Below, piece by piece: positions 8,524 through 17,616 of a stretch of DNA of 64,000 bases. The translations under genes and the position numbers were made by a program. Within the stretch, counting starts at the first letter, position 1; the number at the start of each line of letters is the position of its first letter. The notes under the pieces are model-generated. The model was not told the DNA's origin and ran no database searches. It worked only from the letters and a program-made list of their open reading frames with translations. Source of the DNA: Allopusillimonas sp008369125. GTDB taxonomy: Bacteria > Pseudomonadota > Gammaproteobacteria > Burkholderiales > Burkholderiaceae_B. Location: assembly GCF_008369125.1 (NCBI RefSeq), contig NZ_VOAY01000002.1, forward strand, positions 310,001-374,000. The letters run 5' to 3'.

Positions 8524-9591
8524 ATGGCCAACCAAACCAAAATTATGCAGTTAAAGCGCCGGCAATTGCTGCTGGCATCCGGCGCAATGTCGTGTATTGG
8601 CATGTTCGGGGCCGGCGCTGCCCGAGCCGCCGATCTAAAAGAGATCTCCTACGGGCAAGGCAGCATAGACCCAATCTTCACCGCAGGCTATGTTGCGCTG
8701 GCGCAGGGCTATTTCGCCGATGCCGGTCTGGATGTTAAATACCTGAACACGCAAAGTGGCCCGCGCACCAACCAGCTATTGGCTGCGCGCCAGATTATGG
8801 TGGGTGCAACCGCTGCCACGGCGGCACCGGCCCTCACTATTGCAGGCAAACCAGCAGCACTGATTTTTGGCTTTGATCGCCGCATGACCTACGCCAATGT
8901 GCTGGTGCGTAAAGCCGACTACGACAGCGGCAAATTCCGCACACTCAAAGATCTGGACGGCCAGAAAATCGGTGCAACGCAACCGGGCTCGGTGACGGCA
9001 CTCATGGCCATTTATCTGATGCAACAGGCGGGCATAGGCAACAAGGTGGATATTCGCCCTCTTGGTGATCTGGCCACCATGCTTGCTGCCCTGAAGACGG
9101 GTTCAGTAGCAGCCACAATGGCGACAGCATCGATGATGGAACAAGCGGTTGCCGAAGGCTGGGGCACGCCCATCTTTAACGGCATCGATAGTAAAGTCTG
9201 GAATGAATACATGAAGGGCGATGTACCTGGCATCGCCGCGTACGCGTTGGTGGACGACATTGAAAAGCGCCCGGAAGACATCCAGCATTTCGTTGATGGC
9301 ATGGTCAAGGCTCAGGATTACATCAACGACCACACACCCGAAGAAATTACCGACGTCGTCTACAAAGACTATCTGAAAGCACTCAGCCGCCCTTCTGTGC
9401 TCAAGGCCGTGACAGACTACAAGGCTAATGTCTGGCTCAAGGACAACATCATTACCGAAGAAGCGTACAACCGTATGGCTGCCATCATGGGCGACGGGCG
9501 GCAGTTTTCCAATGAGCAGATGAAAACCGTGCCCTATGAAAAATGCGTGAACATGTCATTTGTCCGCAAAGCCAGAGGCATGGCATCGTGA
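8524..9591 (+). CDS. NitT/TauT-type ABC transporter substrate-binding protein
   Basis: A 355-residue periplasmic protein. A twin-arginine-like KRRQLLLASG is followed by a hydrophobic stretch and an ARA-AD cleavage site near residue 36. The mature part begins DLKEISYGQG and continues with TAGYVALAQGYFADAGLDV, typical of SsuA/NMT1/THI5-like binding proteins. The family takes up nitrate, sulfonates, taurine or thiamine precursors; the ligand here cannot be read from sequence. The internal ATG at 8545 is a possible alternative start, since neither has a strong ribosome binding site. It is the first gene of a three-gene importer. Confidence 0.85.
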   Translation: MANQTKIMQLKRRQLLLASGAMSCIGMFGAGAARAADLKEISYGQGSIDPIFTAGYVALAQGYFADAGLDVKYLNTQSGPRTNQLLAARQIMVGATAATAAPALTIAGKPAALIFGFDRRMTYANVLVRKADYDSGKFRTLKDLDGQKIGATQPGSVTALMAIYLMQQAGIGNKVDIRPLGDLATMLAALKTGSVAATMATASMMEQAVAEGWGTPIFNGIDSKVWNEYMKGDVPGIAAYALVDDIEKRPEDIQHFVDGMVKAQDYINDHTPEEITDVVYKDYLKALSRPSVLKAVTDYKANVWLKDNIITEEAYNRMAAIMGDGRQFSNEQMKTVPYEKCVNMSFVRKARGMAS

Positions 9592-10358
9592 TTGAACTGC
9601 GCGGCGTCTCCAAGGCGTTCCAGACCGACAGTGGCTATACCTGGGCAGTGGGTAACGTATCGCTCAAGATCGAACAGGGTGAATTCGTTTCCATTGTCGG
9701 GCCTTCGGGCTGCGGCAAAAGCACCCTGCTGAATATGATTGCCGGCTTTCTGGAGCCAACCGCAGGCACAATAGAAATCGACGGCGTGCCCGTCAAAGGC
9801 AAGCTGCACCCAACACTGGGCTATATCTTTCAGAAAGACACATTACTGCCCTGGTACAACGTCTACAAGAATGTGGCATTGGGCCTGCGTTTTCACGGTG
9901 TGCCTGAAAAGCAGGTCAAACAGAAAGTTGCTCAGCTGCTTGAACTAGGTCACCTTACGGGGTTTGAACACGCGTTCCCACACCAGCTTTCCGGCGGCAT
10001 GCGCCGGCGTGTGGCCCTACTCATGAGCCTTGCCGTTGAACCGCGCCTGTTAATGCTGGACGAACCGTTCGGCGCACTCGACACGCACACCAAAACCCAC
10101 CTGCATCACGAACTGATGGAGATCTGGCGCAAGCTCGGCCAGACCATCGTCATGGTGACGCACGATCTTGACGAAGCCATAACCCTTTCGGATCGCGTTG
10201 TGGTGTTGTCTTCACCGCCGAGCGAGGTGCTGCTGGATGAGCGCATTGATCTTGCACACCCGCGAGATGTCTTCACCGTCAGGGAGAGCCCACAGTTTGT
10301 GGCCCATTTCCAGAGTATCTGGAGTGTGCTGGGACAACAGTTCCGCGCAGCGGCCTGA
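9588..10358 (+). CDS. NitT/TauT-type ABC transporter ATP-binding protein
   Basis: An ATPase of about 256 residues with Walker A GPSGCGKST, signature LSGGMRRR, Walker B LLMLDEPFGALD and a switch histidine in MVTHDLDEA. The longest frame begins at 9543 inside the preceding gene. The likely start is the GTG at 9588, which overlaps the upstream TGA (GTGA) and gives the usual N terminus VIELRGVSKAF. The signature LSGGM rather than LSGGQ is common in this subfamily. It energises the importer with its neighbours at 8524 and 10407. Confidence 0.87.
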   Translation: MIELRGVSKAFQTDSGYTWAVGNVSLKIEQGEFVSIVGPSGCGKSTLLNMIAGFLEPTAGTIEIDGVPVKGKLHPTLGYIFQKDTLLPWYNVYKNVALGLRFHGVPEKQVKQKVAQLLELGHLTGFEHAFPHQLSGGMRRRVALLMSLAVEPRLLMLDEPFGALDTHTKTHLHHELMEIWRKLGQTIVMVTHDLDEAITLSDRVVVLSSPPSEVLLDERIDLAHPRDVFTVRESPQFVAHFQSIWSVLGQQFRAAA

Positions 10359-10406
10359 ATCACACGATGCATTCGCCCTGCGGGCAGGGCGAGCCGAGGT
10401 AGAAAC

Positions 10407-11270
10407 ATGAACACAGCATTTTCGGGAACACCGCAAGGCCAGGCCGACCATCTGGCCCAGGCAAGGAAAGCCGCGACCTACCGCCGATTCAAAATCACAT
10501 TGTGGCAAGCAGGCATTCTCGCCGTTGTGCTGGGCGCATGGGAGATCCTTACCCGCATACCTTGGTTTGTCGACAACACGGTCTTTGACCCTTTTTTCAT
10601 TAGCCAGCCCTCCAGAATCGCCGTCCGGCTCTGGGAGTGGATGCAGCCTGGACCCGATTCCGTATGGCCGCATTTGTGGCTAACACTTCGGGCGACGTTT
10701 CTTGGGCTGTTCGTGGGCGTGGGCAGCGGCTTTATCGTAGGCGTAGCGCTCAGTCGCAATCGTTTCCTGGCAGACGTATTCAACCCCTTCATCGTGGCTT
10801 TCAACTCTATGCCGCGCATCGCCTTTGTGCCGCTCATCACCATGTTTTTTGGTCTTGGCATTGCGTCCAAAGTGGTGACCTCGTGGTTTGTGGTCTTCTT
10901 TCTGGTGTTCTTCAATACCTACAAGGGTGGACGCAGCGTTGAGCGTGAACTGCTGCAGTTTTGCGAAACACTGGGCGGTTCGCCACGGCAGATTCTGTGG
11001 CGTGTGCGCATTCCCACTGCTGCCGCCTGGACGTTTGCTTCCTTGCCCAACGCCATCAGCTTTGCACTCATTGGCGTGGTTCTCGCCGAGTTTGTAGGCT
11101 CAACCACCGGCATGGGTTACTTGATGATTACCGCGCTGGCGACGCTAAACGCCACTGACATGTTTGCCGCCGTCGTGCTGCTTTCTATCGTGGGGATCGT
11201 GCTGGTTTATGGCATTACCTTGGTTGAGCGGCGTCTGCTGCATTGGTCGCCGGAATTTAGGGACAATTAA
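10407..11270 (+). CDS. NitT/TauT-type ABC transporter permease
   Basis: A 287-residue inner-membrane protein with about six hydrophobic segments and an ABC permease coupling loop (ETLGGSPRQILWRVRIP). It ends the SBP-ATPase-permease order typical of SsuACB/TauABC-like importers. A ribosome-binding-like GAGCCGAGGTAG precedes the ATG. A 48-bp gap separates it from the ATPase gene, so the three genes are probably co-transcribed. Confidence 0.88.
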   Translation: MNTAFSGTPQGQADHLAQARKAATYRRFKITLWQAGILAVVLGAWEILTRIPWFVDNTVFDPFFISQPSRIAVRLWEWMQPGPDSVWPHLWLTLRATFLGLFVGVGSGFIVGVALSRNRFLADVFNPFIVAFNSMPRIAFVPLITMFFGLGIASKVVTSWFVVFFLVFFNTYKGGRSVERELLQFCETLGGSPRQILWRVRIPTAAAWTFASLPNAISFALIGVVLAEFVGSTTGMGYLMITALATLNATDMFAAVVLLSIVGIVLVYGITLVERRLLHWSPEFRDN

Positions 11271-11451
11271 AGCGGCTGTCAGCCTTATGGCATACATTTC
11301 GATTGCCGCTATGCCAATGGGCTACCGTGCTCGCCGGGAAAATCGTTCGACGAAACGGCTGAGTGCAAGCTTGTCACCAATGCAATCGCGCGATGTCGCG
11401 ACTTATATAGGTACACTGAAGCATCGCTTTTTTTAACTCTGGAGAAGACGA

Positions 11452-12441
11452 ATGCTTGCTGCCTGGTACGCAAAAAATGGTTCCGCCCAAGATGTTCTGC
11501 AATACGGCGAACAGCCTCAGTCTCAGCCTGCTGAAGGCGAGGTTCTGGTCCAGCTTGTGTGCTCGGGCGTTAACCCCTCTGACGTCAAGTCGCGTGGGGG
11601 CACCCGCCCGGTTCGGGAGGGCATCGTCATCCCACACAGCGATGGTGCCGGCATGATTACGGCCGTAGGCAAAGGCGTGGAAACCTCTCGTATAGGCGAG
11701 CGTGTGTGGATCTGGAACGGCCAGTACAACCGCCCCCTGGGTACCGCCGCCGAGTTCATCGCCCTGCCTTCGCAGCAAGCTGTTCAATTGCCCGACGCAA
11801 TCTCTTTTGAAGCAGGTGCCTGCCTGGGCATTCCTGCGCTGACAGCCTATCGCGCTGTTGAGCTCGCACATCTGGAGCCAGGCCAAACCGTGCTGGTCAT
11901 TGGCGGCACTTCTGGGGTGGCCTTTTATGCCGCCCAAATGGCCAGACTGCACGGTGCACGCGTAATCAGCACTGTGGGTTCACAAGAAAAAGCCAAAGTG
12001 CTTCAGGATGCCGGCTTTGACGACATTGTTTTCTACAAAACTGAATCCGTCGCCGATCGCGTCAAAGACATCACGTCAGGCGCAGGCGTCAACGCGATTA
12101 TCGATATGGACTTCTCAACAAGCAGCAAACTGGTAGATGAAGGCGTATTGGCCACGCATGGCCAATTTGTTTGTTATGGCTCGAACGCCCGCGAGGTAGG
12201 GCCATTAACGTTTGGCTCCTGGCTAATGCGCTCAATCACACTTAGCATTTTTCTGGTGTACGAACTTACGCCTGCTCAACGGAGCCGCGCACTTAATGGG
12301 CTGCAAGACTTTCTGAGAGAAGATTCGCTTAAACATCTTATCGGTGAGGTGTTCCCATTGCAGGACATCATCGCCGCCCACCAGGCTGTCGAAAACGGCA
12401 AAGTCATTGGTAATGTAGTCATGCGCTGTGACGATGCCTGA
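11452..12441 (+). CDS. NADPH:quinone reductase / MDR-family oxidoreductase
   Basis: A 329-residue medium-chain reductase. CSGVNPSDVKSRGG and PHSDGAGMITAVGKGV mark the N-terminal domain, and VIGGTSGVAFYAAQMARLHG is the nucleotide-binding motif. No structural-zinc cysteine cluster is visible, which fits the quinone oxidoreductase branch. CTGGAGAAG precedes the ATG. It is distinct from the reductase at 7179 and is not a recent duplicate. Confidence 0.85.
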   Translation: MLAAWYAKNGSAQDVLQYGEQPQSQPAEGEVLVQLVCSGVNPSDVKSRGGTRPVREGIVIPHSDGAGMITAVGKGVETSRIGERVWIWNGQYNRPLGTAAEFIALPSQQAVQLPDAISFEAGACLGIPALTAYRAVELAHLEPGQTVLVIGGTSGVAFYAAQMARLHGARVISTVGSQEKAKVLQDAGFDDIVFYKTESVADRVKDITSGAGVNAIIDMDFSTSSKLVDEGVLATHGQFVCYGSNAREVGPLTFGSWLMRSITLSIFLVYELTPAQRSRALNGLQDFLREDSLKHLIGEVFPLQDIIAAHQAVENGKVIGNVVMRCDDA

Positions 12442-12515
12442 ACAACTGCGCGCCCGTATGCGCTGAAGACGGGGCCCGAGAACAGCCAGAGGTGGGGGAG
12501 GCGGCAGACGAAACC

Positions 12516-12908
12516 ATGACCAGAACAAAAGCTATTTTGGATATTGCCAACAAGGCTCCCCACAGCAACTCACTCGCCTGGGTGTTTGAGAAACTAGAGC
12601 ACGAACCAAGCTATATCCACACCAAAATGTTCGGCTGCGAAGCGGCCTATGTCGATGGCAGGCTATGCCTGGTTATAGGCGATCGCAACGAACCATGGAA
12701 TGGCTTGCTCGTCTGCACTTCACACGTGTCCCACGCTGCGCTCATTGAAGAGATGCCAATCCTGCAGCCACATGCTGTGTTGGGAAAGTGGTTGTATGTC
12801 TCCCAAAACAACGAAGCATTTGAAGTGACAGCAGACAAAATCACTACCCTCGTATTAGCGCACGATCCGCGCATCGGTGTCGAGCCTAAGCCGCGCAAGA
12901 GGCGCTAA
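12516..12908 (+). CDS. Small TfoX/MmcQ-like hypothetical protein
   Basis: A protein of about 130 residues. MFGCEAAYVDGRLCLVIGD resembles the MFGG.. strand pair of TfoX N-terminal and MmcQ/YjbR-like small proteins. GKWLYVSQNNEAFEV follows, and the tail is basic (KPRKRR). I cannot separate the families by eye. A GTG at 12492 gives a longer frame, but GGGGGAGG sits upstream of ATG 12516, which I use. It is a soluble cytoplasmic protein with no clear functional partner next to it. Confidence 0.65.
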   Translation: MTRTKAILDIANKAPHSNSLAWVFEKLEHEPSYIHTKMFGCEAAYVDGRLCLVIGDRNEPWNGLLVCTSHVSHAALIEEMPILQPHAVLGKWLYVSQNNEAFEVTADKITTLVLAHDPRIGVEPKPRKRR

Positions 12909-12957
12909 TTCACCGCAGGCAGTTCCGCAAGAACCAGCCTATCAGTGAGAGCAAACA

Positions 12958-13575
12958 ATGAAACAAGCAACGCATCCAACACACAGCATAAAAACGCTTG
13001 TCTCGTGGCTACTGCTGTACGTGCTGGCCTGTGGCATAAGCCACGCGCAGATGCCCTTCCCTACTCAAACTGAAAGCGACTGGCGCCTGGAAGACAGCCC
13101 AAGCGCGTTGGCATCGAGAACGCCACGCGGTATGCGAACGCCCGTTTTAGTCATGGGCCAGAACCGCAAGGTTGCTTCAGACGCCGTGGTGATTTTGGTG
13201 GATGCCCCTTACAACGCGGTAAGCCCGCTTGTTGCGCAAGCGTGGAAGCAGCAAGGCCATCAGGTAGAAGATGCCGCCTTGGCACTGGCTGATTTACCCG
13301 AGGTATGGCGACAAATGATGCTTGCCGCACAACCCAACTTGCGTGCAGCCCTCATCACAAATGTTTACCGCCCCGAACTTGCACAAGCCGTGAAGGACGG
13401 TGCACTCACTGACAACGAGCGCGTGAGGCGCCTGCAGCTTCTGGACGCCAGTACGCAGGCGTCATCAGATATTTTGCGCAAAACCAGTGAATTTCAAAAA
13501 AAACGCAGCGCATGCGCTACCAGCGGGAACAGCAATTCGGCAAACACCATCGTACTGATGACTATGACATTTTGA
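12958..13575 (+). CDS. Exported protein, N-terminal half of a split gene
   Basis: A 205-residue frame with an N-terminal export signal: LVSWLLLYVLACG, then SHA-Q. It could be cleaved after SHA, or be a lipoprotein at VLAC with a poor lipobox. The following 150 residues carry a region about assigning or parsing values (VVILVDAPYNAVSP) that I do not recognise. The frame loses sense after the A8 run at 13496-13503. The downstream frame (13512-14888) overlaps by 64 bp and continues naturally from the same point if the reading frame drops back by one base. The two are probably one 643-residue protein. Confidence 0.7.
   Translation: MKQATHPTHSIKTLVSWLLLYVLACGISHAQMPFPTQTESDWRLEDSPSALASRTPRGMRTPVLVMGQNRKVASDAVVILVDAPYNAVSPLVAQAWKQQGHQVEDAALALADLPEVWRQMMLAAQPNLRAALITNVYRPELAQAVKDGALTDNERVRRLQLLDASTQASSDILRKTSEFQKKRSACATSGNSNSANTIVLMTMTF
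13497..13503 (+). other. A_AAA_AAA slippery heptamer joining two frames
   Basis: The zero-frame codons CAA AAA AAA CGC contain the heptamer A AAA AAA in exactly the phase required for a -1 shift. After the shift, translation reads TQRMRYQREQ and enters the long downstream frame. The full run is eight A residues (13496-13503). Transcriptional slippage, programmed frameshifting, a real mutation and a homopolymer sequencing error all fit. Confidence 0.55.
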
Positions 13576-14888
13576 ACGTCGAGCCTGTGCTGGGTCGCCC
13601 CGCCACGGCCATCACCATTCAACGACGACACAGTCTTCGCAATCCGCCAAGCTGGGCGCTCGCCGACACGCCCCAATTTCAGACCCAGCTCTTGGTGCCA
13701 GCCGCTGAGTTCCAGGCCGCCCTAAATGCGATCACACCGGCGTTGCCCAATGCAGCAATTCGTCTGGCCGAATCGCCAGAGGTATGGATACCGACCGTGT
13801 CTATGCCCAACACCTTGCCAGCCCCGCAATGGCGTATTCCTGCCAAAGATGGGCAACAAATCAAACCCACTATTCGCACGTTTCGAACCACTGACGGCAT
13901 CGAATTGCGAGCGGTACGCCCCCAGGCTGACGGCAGCTTAATCATAGGCGTGGAGAGACTGGTTTCAAATGATACGGTGGCACTATCGATTGCCGAGCTG
14001 TGGCGACTGGTGCCAGACGCAACCGAGCCGCAAGTGCTGTGGCAAGGCATGTCGGGCGCCGACAAACTGATAGCCAGCCTGAACGGCAAACAGCTGTGGT
14101 TTACCGGCCAGGAGCTTGATGGCCAGCACGACAGCCTGTTTCACTACACACAGGAAGACGGGTTGGTAAGGATTAACTTTCCACCTGGAAAGCGTCCGCG
14201 ACTGGACACTGCCCAATGGTGGATAGATGAGCAAGGGCCCATCATGGCTTCATACTCGGTGGGCACATTGCAGCGACTGGGCAATTTAACTTTATCTTCA
14301 CCACAACCGGTTCCACGTGTGCAGTGGTTTTTCAATGATTTGCGTTTACTTCCGGGCGGCACACACCCCTGGGTCGATGACGACCAGGGCGTGGCTGAAC
14401 TAAACCCACAAACCGGACGGGTTCTGCGCTCGATTGCAGTGCCACCACGCGTGCAGGCACCTCCAGGGTTACCTCACTTTCCGTATCTGGACCCACGTGC
14501 TGCCAGAACATATGCACCAGGCGTAGCGTCAGCCAAAGGCAAGTGGCTGGCGACGGCATTCAGGTTGGACGACCAGAGTTCGGGTCAAGGCGCAGGCGTG
14601 CATGTACTCGATACTGACAAGGCCACATTGCTTTATTCTGCCGTATTGCCAGACGCCGATCAGGTTCGGTTGGTGGCTGCCTCTCCTGACGGCCGCTGGC
14701 TCGCGGTTCACAGCTACGGCCGCAATCTGGTGCTCTGGGATGTACGTGCCGGCACCAACCCACTGCACCTGCTTGTACCCCACGTCACGCTGTCCGATCT
14801 CACGTTTTCGCTCGACAGCAATCGCCTGATTGGGGTGGGCAATGAGCATGTTCTGGCCTGGCTTTTAAACGGAAATGAAACACGATGA
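13512..14888 (+). CDS. Propeller-like protein, C-terminal part of the split gene
   Basis: A 458-residue frame with no signal peptide of its own. Its C-terminal half looks like a beta-propeller: LVAASPDGRWLAVHSYGRN followed by LVLWDVRAG has the phrasing of a WD40-like blade, and LSLDSNRL-type repeats occur nearby. The frame is already open upstream of its first ATG, back to a stop at 13488, so the ATG at 13512 is unlikely to be a true start. With the upstream frame it would make one exported protein. I do not know its function. Confidence 0.7.
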   Translation: MRYQREQQFGKHHRTDDYDILNVEPVLGRPATAITIQRRHSLRNPPSWALADTPQFQTQLLVPAAEFQAALNAITPALPNAAIRLAESPEVWIPTVSMPNTLPAPQWRIPAKDGQQIKPTIRTFRTTDGIELRAVRPQADGSLIIGVERLVSNDTVALSIAELWRLVPDATEPQVLWQGMSGADKLIASLNGKQLWFTGQELDGQHDSLFHYTQEDGLVRINFPPGKRPRLDTAQWWIDEQGPIMASYSVGTLQRLGNLTLSSPQPVPRVQWFFNDLRLLPGGTHPWVDDDQGVAELNPQTGRVLRSIAVPPRVQAPPGLPHFPYLDPRAARTYAPGVASAKGKWLATAFRLDDQSSGQGAGVHVLDTDKATLLYSAVLPDADQVRLVAASPDGRWLAVHSYGRNLVLWDVRAGTNPLHLLVPHVTLSDLTFSLDSNRLIGVGNEHVLAWLLNGNETR

Positions 14889-14917
14889 AAAACGTAAAAA
14901 GCGCCATATGCAGCTAT

Positions 14918-14946
14918 TTATAAAGAATCTTATTAAGCTCTATAAT
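14918..14946 (+). promoter_or_regulatory. Candidate promoter for the Phd/RelE-type pair
   Basis: A perfect -10 hexamer TATAAT lies at 14941-14946, with a poor -35 (TTATAA) at about 17 bp spacing. The antitoxin ATG at 14970 follows an AAGGAG ribosome binding site at about 14958. Confidence 0.45.
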
Positions 14947-14969
14947 TAGCGCCTAAAAAGGAGTCGTAT

Positions 14970-15221
14970 ATGGATACGATATATGCAGATTTTTCAGTAA
15001 GCATGTCAGAATTCAAGAAAAACCCTGCCCAAGTTTTACGTACTGCTGGCGAAAAACCTGTGGCCGTGTTAAATCACAATCGACCTGCGTTCTACATGGT
15101 GACGCCTGCCCTCTTTGAGGCACTGGTAGACGAGCTCGCCGATCGTGGCCTCGAAAAGCTCGCAAGACAACGTCTGGCATTAAAAGACACCGCTATTGAG
15201 GTAGACGTCGAATCAATCTGA
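14970..15221 (+). CDS. Type II antitoxin, Phd/YefM family (StbD-like)
   Basis: An 83-residue protein. VSMSEFKKNPAQVL and KPVAVLNHNRPAFYMV are the characteristic Phd/YefM motifs, with a DNA-binding N-terminal half and a toxin-neutralising C-terminal tail. A strong AAAAAGGAG ribosome binding site precedes the ATG. The toxin gene follows after 18 bp. The family represses its own promoter. It is chromosomal, with no plasmid genes around it. Confidence 0.88.
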   Translation: MDTIYADFSVSMSEFKKNPAQVLRTAGEKPVAVLNHNRPAFYMVTPALFEALVDELADRGLEKLARQRLALKDTAIEVDVESI

Positions 15222-15239
15222 GCTTGCACAGTACCTAGT

Positions 15240-15539
15240 ATGTATCGCCTCAAGTTTATTCCTGCTGCACTCGACGAGTGGAAGGCGCTCGACGGAAGCA
15301 TCAAAGAAACATTTCGCAAGCTACTCAAAAAACGACTAAAGCAACCGCATGTTCCGGGCGCTGAGCTACGAGGCCAGTTGTGCAATTGCTACAAAATCAA
15401 GTTGCGTAAACAAGGCTATCGATTGGTCTACAACGTAGAAGATGGCACACTGATAGTGCTGGTACTTGCGATCGACAAGCGAGAAAACCTGGCAGCATAC
15501 CGCTCGGCATTAACCCGATTGAACTCGTCCATAGGTTGA
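15240..15539 (+). CDS. Type II toxin, RelE/StbE (ParE superfamily)
   Basis: A 99-residue basic protein. FIPAALDEWKALDGSIKE, LKQPHVPGAELRG and YRLVYNVEDG are typical of RelE/StbE-like toxins, whose known members cleave mRNA on the ribosome. It pairs with the Phd/YefM antitoxin just upstream. The reading frame is intact, so the module is probably functional. Confidence 0.88.
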   Translation: MYRLKFIPAALDEWKALDGSIKETFRKLLKKRLKQPHVPGAELRGQLCNCYKIKLRKQGYRLVYNVEDGTLIVLVLAIDKRENLAAYRSALTRLNSSIG

Positions 15540-15543
15540 TATA

Positions 15544-16299
15544 GTGAAAACATTGCACCCCAAAAGCGCCCCCGCTCCCTTCGATCACCTCGTCCTGATG
15601 ATGCGCGACCAACTCATGGAGCGCGCACCACATTTCGAGCAAGATGGGTATCGTCTGACAGAGCTTTCCGTCCATAACCTTGGGTCGATTAATCGCCTGA
15701 TTCCGCTGGACACCACCTATATAGAATTGCTTGGATGGCCCGCAGGAAAACCCCCAGCGCGCAAAGAAATTGCCGAGCAGCCCCTGGGCCTGGATGCACT
15801 GGTGTTCAAAACCGAGAACGCACAGGCGACATTTGAGCGCTTGCGCGAAGAAGGCTTCGAGGTCAACCCCGTGTTGCGCCTGGAGCGACCTTTGATCTTC
15901 CAGGGCAAACAACATTTGGCGCAGTTTGATACGGTGCGTTTTTCGGCGCAGCCTGTTGCTGGTTTGCGCATGTATTTTTGTCAGCACCTAACCCCAGAAT
16001 TTGTCTGGAATGAAGACGCTATACGCCATGACAATGGGGCAAAGTCTCTGGATCACATTGTTATTGAGGCGTCCGACGCCCAGGCGGTTGCAGCGCAGCT
16101 TGGCAAGGTCGCCAATGCCGAAGCCAAGGCTCAGGATGACGGCACTTACGTCATCGCCTTACGCAACATGCAGCTTGTTGTCAGGCCAGCCGTAGGGGTA
16201 ACAGCCGCAAAAATCTCGCAGGCCTTTCTGCGCCACGCCGATGATGAACTACGCGAATTCAACCCGCATGTCAGCGCTGCGAGCAGCCGACAAGAGTAG
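15544..16299 (+). CDS. Glyoxalase-like (VOC fold) protein
   Basis: A 251-residue soluble protein starting at GTG 15544, four bases after the toxin stop. The opening FDHLVLMMRDQ and a second copy of the pattern, LDHIVIEASD, in the C-terminal half suggest two VOC/glyoxalase-type modules. Metal-binding residues cannot be assigned with confidence. Family members bind small substrates such as methylglyoxal adducts or antibiotics. Its 3' end overlaps the long ChrA frame but not the preferred ChrA start. Confidence 0.7.
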   Translation: MKTLHPKSAPAPFDHLVLMMRDQLMERAPHFEQDGYRLTELSVHNLGSINRLIPLDTTYIELLGWPAGKPPARKEIAEQPLGLDALVFKTENAQATFERLREEGFEVNPVLRLERPLIFQGKQHLAQFDTVRFSAQPVAGLRMYFCQHLTPEFVWNEDAIRHDNGAKSLDHIVIEASDAQAVAAQLGKVANAEAKAQDDGTYVIALRNMQLVVRPAVGVTAAKISQAFLRHADDELREFNPHVSAASSRQE

Positions 16300-16339
16300 C
16301 GAATATACTTGCCCTTTTTTCAAAGACAGTGCCCTACCC

Positions 16340-17539
16340 ATGTCTGATGCACGCGATGACCGCAGCGTATTGTCTGTCTTTCTTGTTTTCCTTCGCCTTG
16401 GATTAACCTCCTTTGGCGGGCCCATTGCACATCTGGGTTATTTTCACCACGAGTTCGTCACGCGACGACGCTGGCTGTCCGAAAACAGCTACGCAGATCT
16501 GGTCGCCTTGTGCCAATTTCTGCCTGGCCCTGCAAGTAGTCAGGTAGGCATTGCTATGGGGCTGTCGCGCGCTGGCTACGGTGGTGCGCTGGCGGCGTGG
16601 GCGGGCTTTACGCTGCCTTCAGCCGTCGCCCTGATCCTGTTTGCCATGGGCATTGCCACCCATCCCGATGTCGTCCCATCAGGGGTCTTACACGGGCTGA
16701 AGATCGTTGCCGTTGCCGTGGTCGCTCAGGCGGTATGGGGTATGGCAGTCAAACTGTGTACGGACGGTCGTCGGGTCACGCTTATGGTGATCGCGGCCTG
16801 CCTGGTTTTATGGGTACCCTCTGCGTGGACTCAAATAGGGGTCATCGCCGCCGCAGGCATTGCGGGCAGATTGATGTTTAAGGGGCCACAGCGCGTAGAT
16901 CAAGATCACCTCTCCGTCAGAATCAGTCGCAAAACTGGCCTGGCCTGGCTGGCGCTGTTTTTCTTCTTGTTGATTGGGTTGCCGCTACTTACCCACGTTT
17001 TCCTGAATCAAACCCTCGCCATCGTAGACGCGTTCTACCGTGTGGGTTCTCTGGTGTTTGGAGGAGGTCACGTAGTACTGCCTTTGCTGCAAACCGAAGT
17101 CGTACCGCCCGGTTGGGTTAGCAATGCATTGTTTCTCGATGGATACGGCGCGGCACAGGCTGTGCCAGGCCCGCTGTTCACCTTTGCAGCCTTCCTGGGC
17201 GCCTCCATAAACACGGCGATGCCCGGCTGGGCTACTGGACTGATATGTCTGCTGGCCATCTTCGCACCCTCATTCTTCCTGGTTTTCGGTGCGCTGCCAT
17301 TTTGGGAAAGCCTACGCCGAAATACGGGCGCACAAAGCGCGCTGGCTGGGGTCAATGCGGCGGTCGTTGGATTATTAGTGGCTGCACTCTATCAGCCTGT
17401 ATGGAGCAGTGCCATTCTTGAGGCGCACGACTTCGGTCTGGCACTTATTGCACTCGTCGCCCTCGTATTCTGGAAGCTTCCACCCTGGATGGTGGTTATG
17501 GGTTGCGCTGTAGCGGGCTGGCTGTTTAGTTTATTGTGA
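16340..17539 (+). CDS. chrA: Chromate transporter (ChrA family, full length)
   Basis: A 399-residue protein with two homologous membrane halves, the long form of the CHR family. The first half has LRLGLTSFGGPIAHLGYFHHEFV and CQFLPGPASSQVGIAMG; the second has VGSLVFGGGHVVLPLLQTE and AVPGPLFTFAAFLGA. Family members export chromate by a secondary mechanism. The longest frame starts at 16241, but ATG 16340 gives MSDARDDRSVLSVF and places the first helix correctly. No chrB-like regulator is adjacent. Confidence 0.9.
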   Translation: MSDARDDRSVLSVFLVFLRLGLTSFGGPIAHLGYFHHEFVTRRRWLSENSYADLVALCQFLPGPASSQVGIAMGLSRAGYGGALAAWAGFTLPSAVALILFAMGIATHPDVVPSGVLHGLKIVAVAVVAQAVWGMAVKLCTDGRRVTLMVIAACLVLWVPSAWTQIGVIAAAGIAGRLMFKGPQRVDQDHLSVRISRKTGLAWLALFFFLLIGLPLLTHVFLNQTLAIVDAFYRVGSLVFGGGHVVLPLLQTEVVPPGWVSNALFLDGYGAAQAVPGPLFTFAAFLGASINTAMPGWATGLICLLAIFAPSFFLVFGALPFWESLRRNTGAQSALAGVNAAVVGLLVAALYQPVWSSAILEAHDFGLALIALVALVFWKLPPWMVVMGCAVAGWLFSLL

Positions 17540-17616
17540 AGCTCGCGAGGCGAGCGCCCGCATGAACACATGAACACACAAACACACGAGCGAACGAGTA
17601 TCGCAAACGATAACCT

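Noticed and set aside
8258..8603. Minus-strand cysteine-rich frames before the NitT-type operon
   Set aside because: Composition is that of an antisense shadow, and there is no ribosome binding site or domain.
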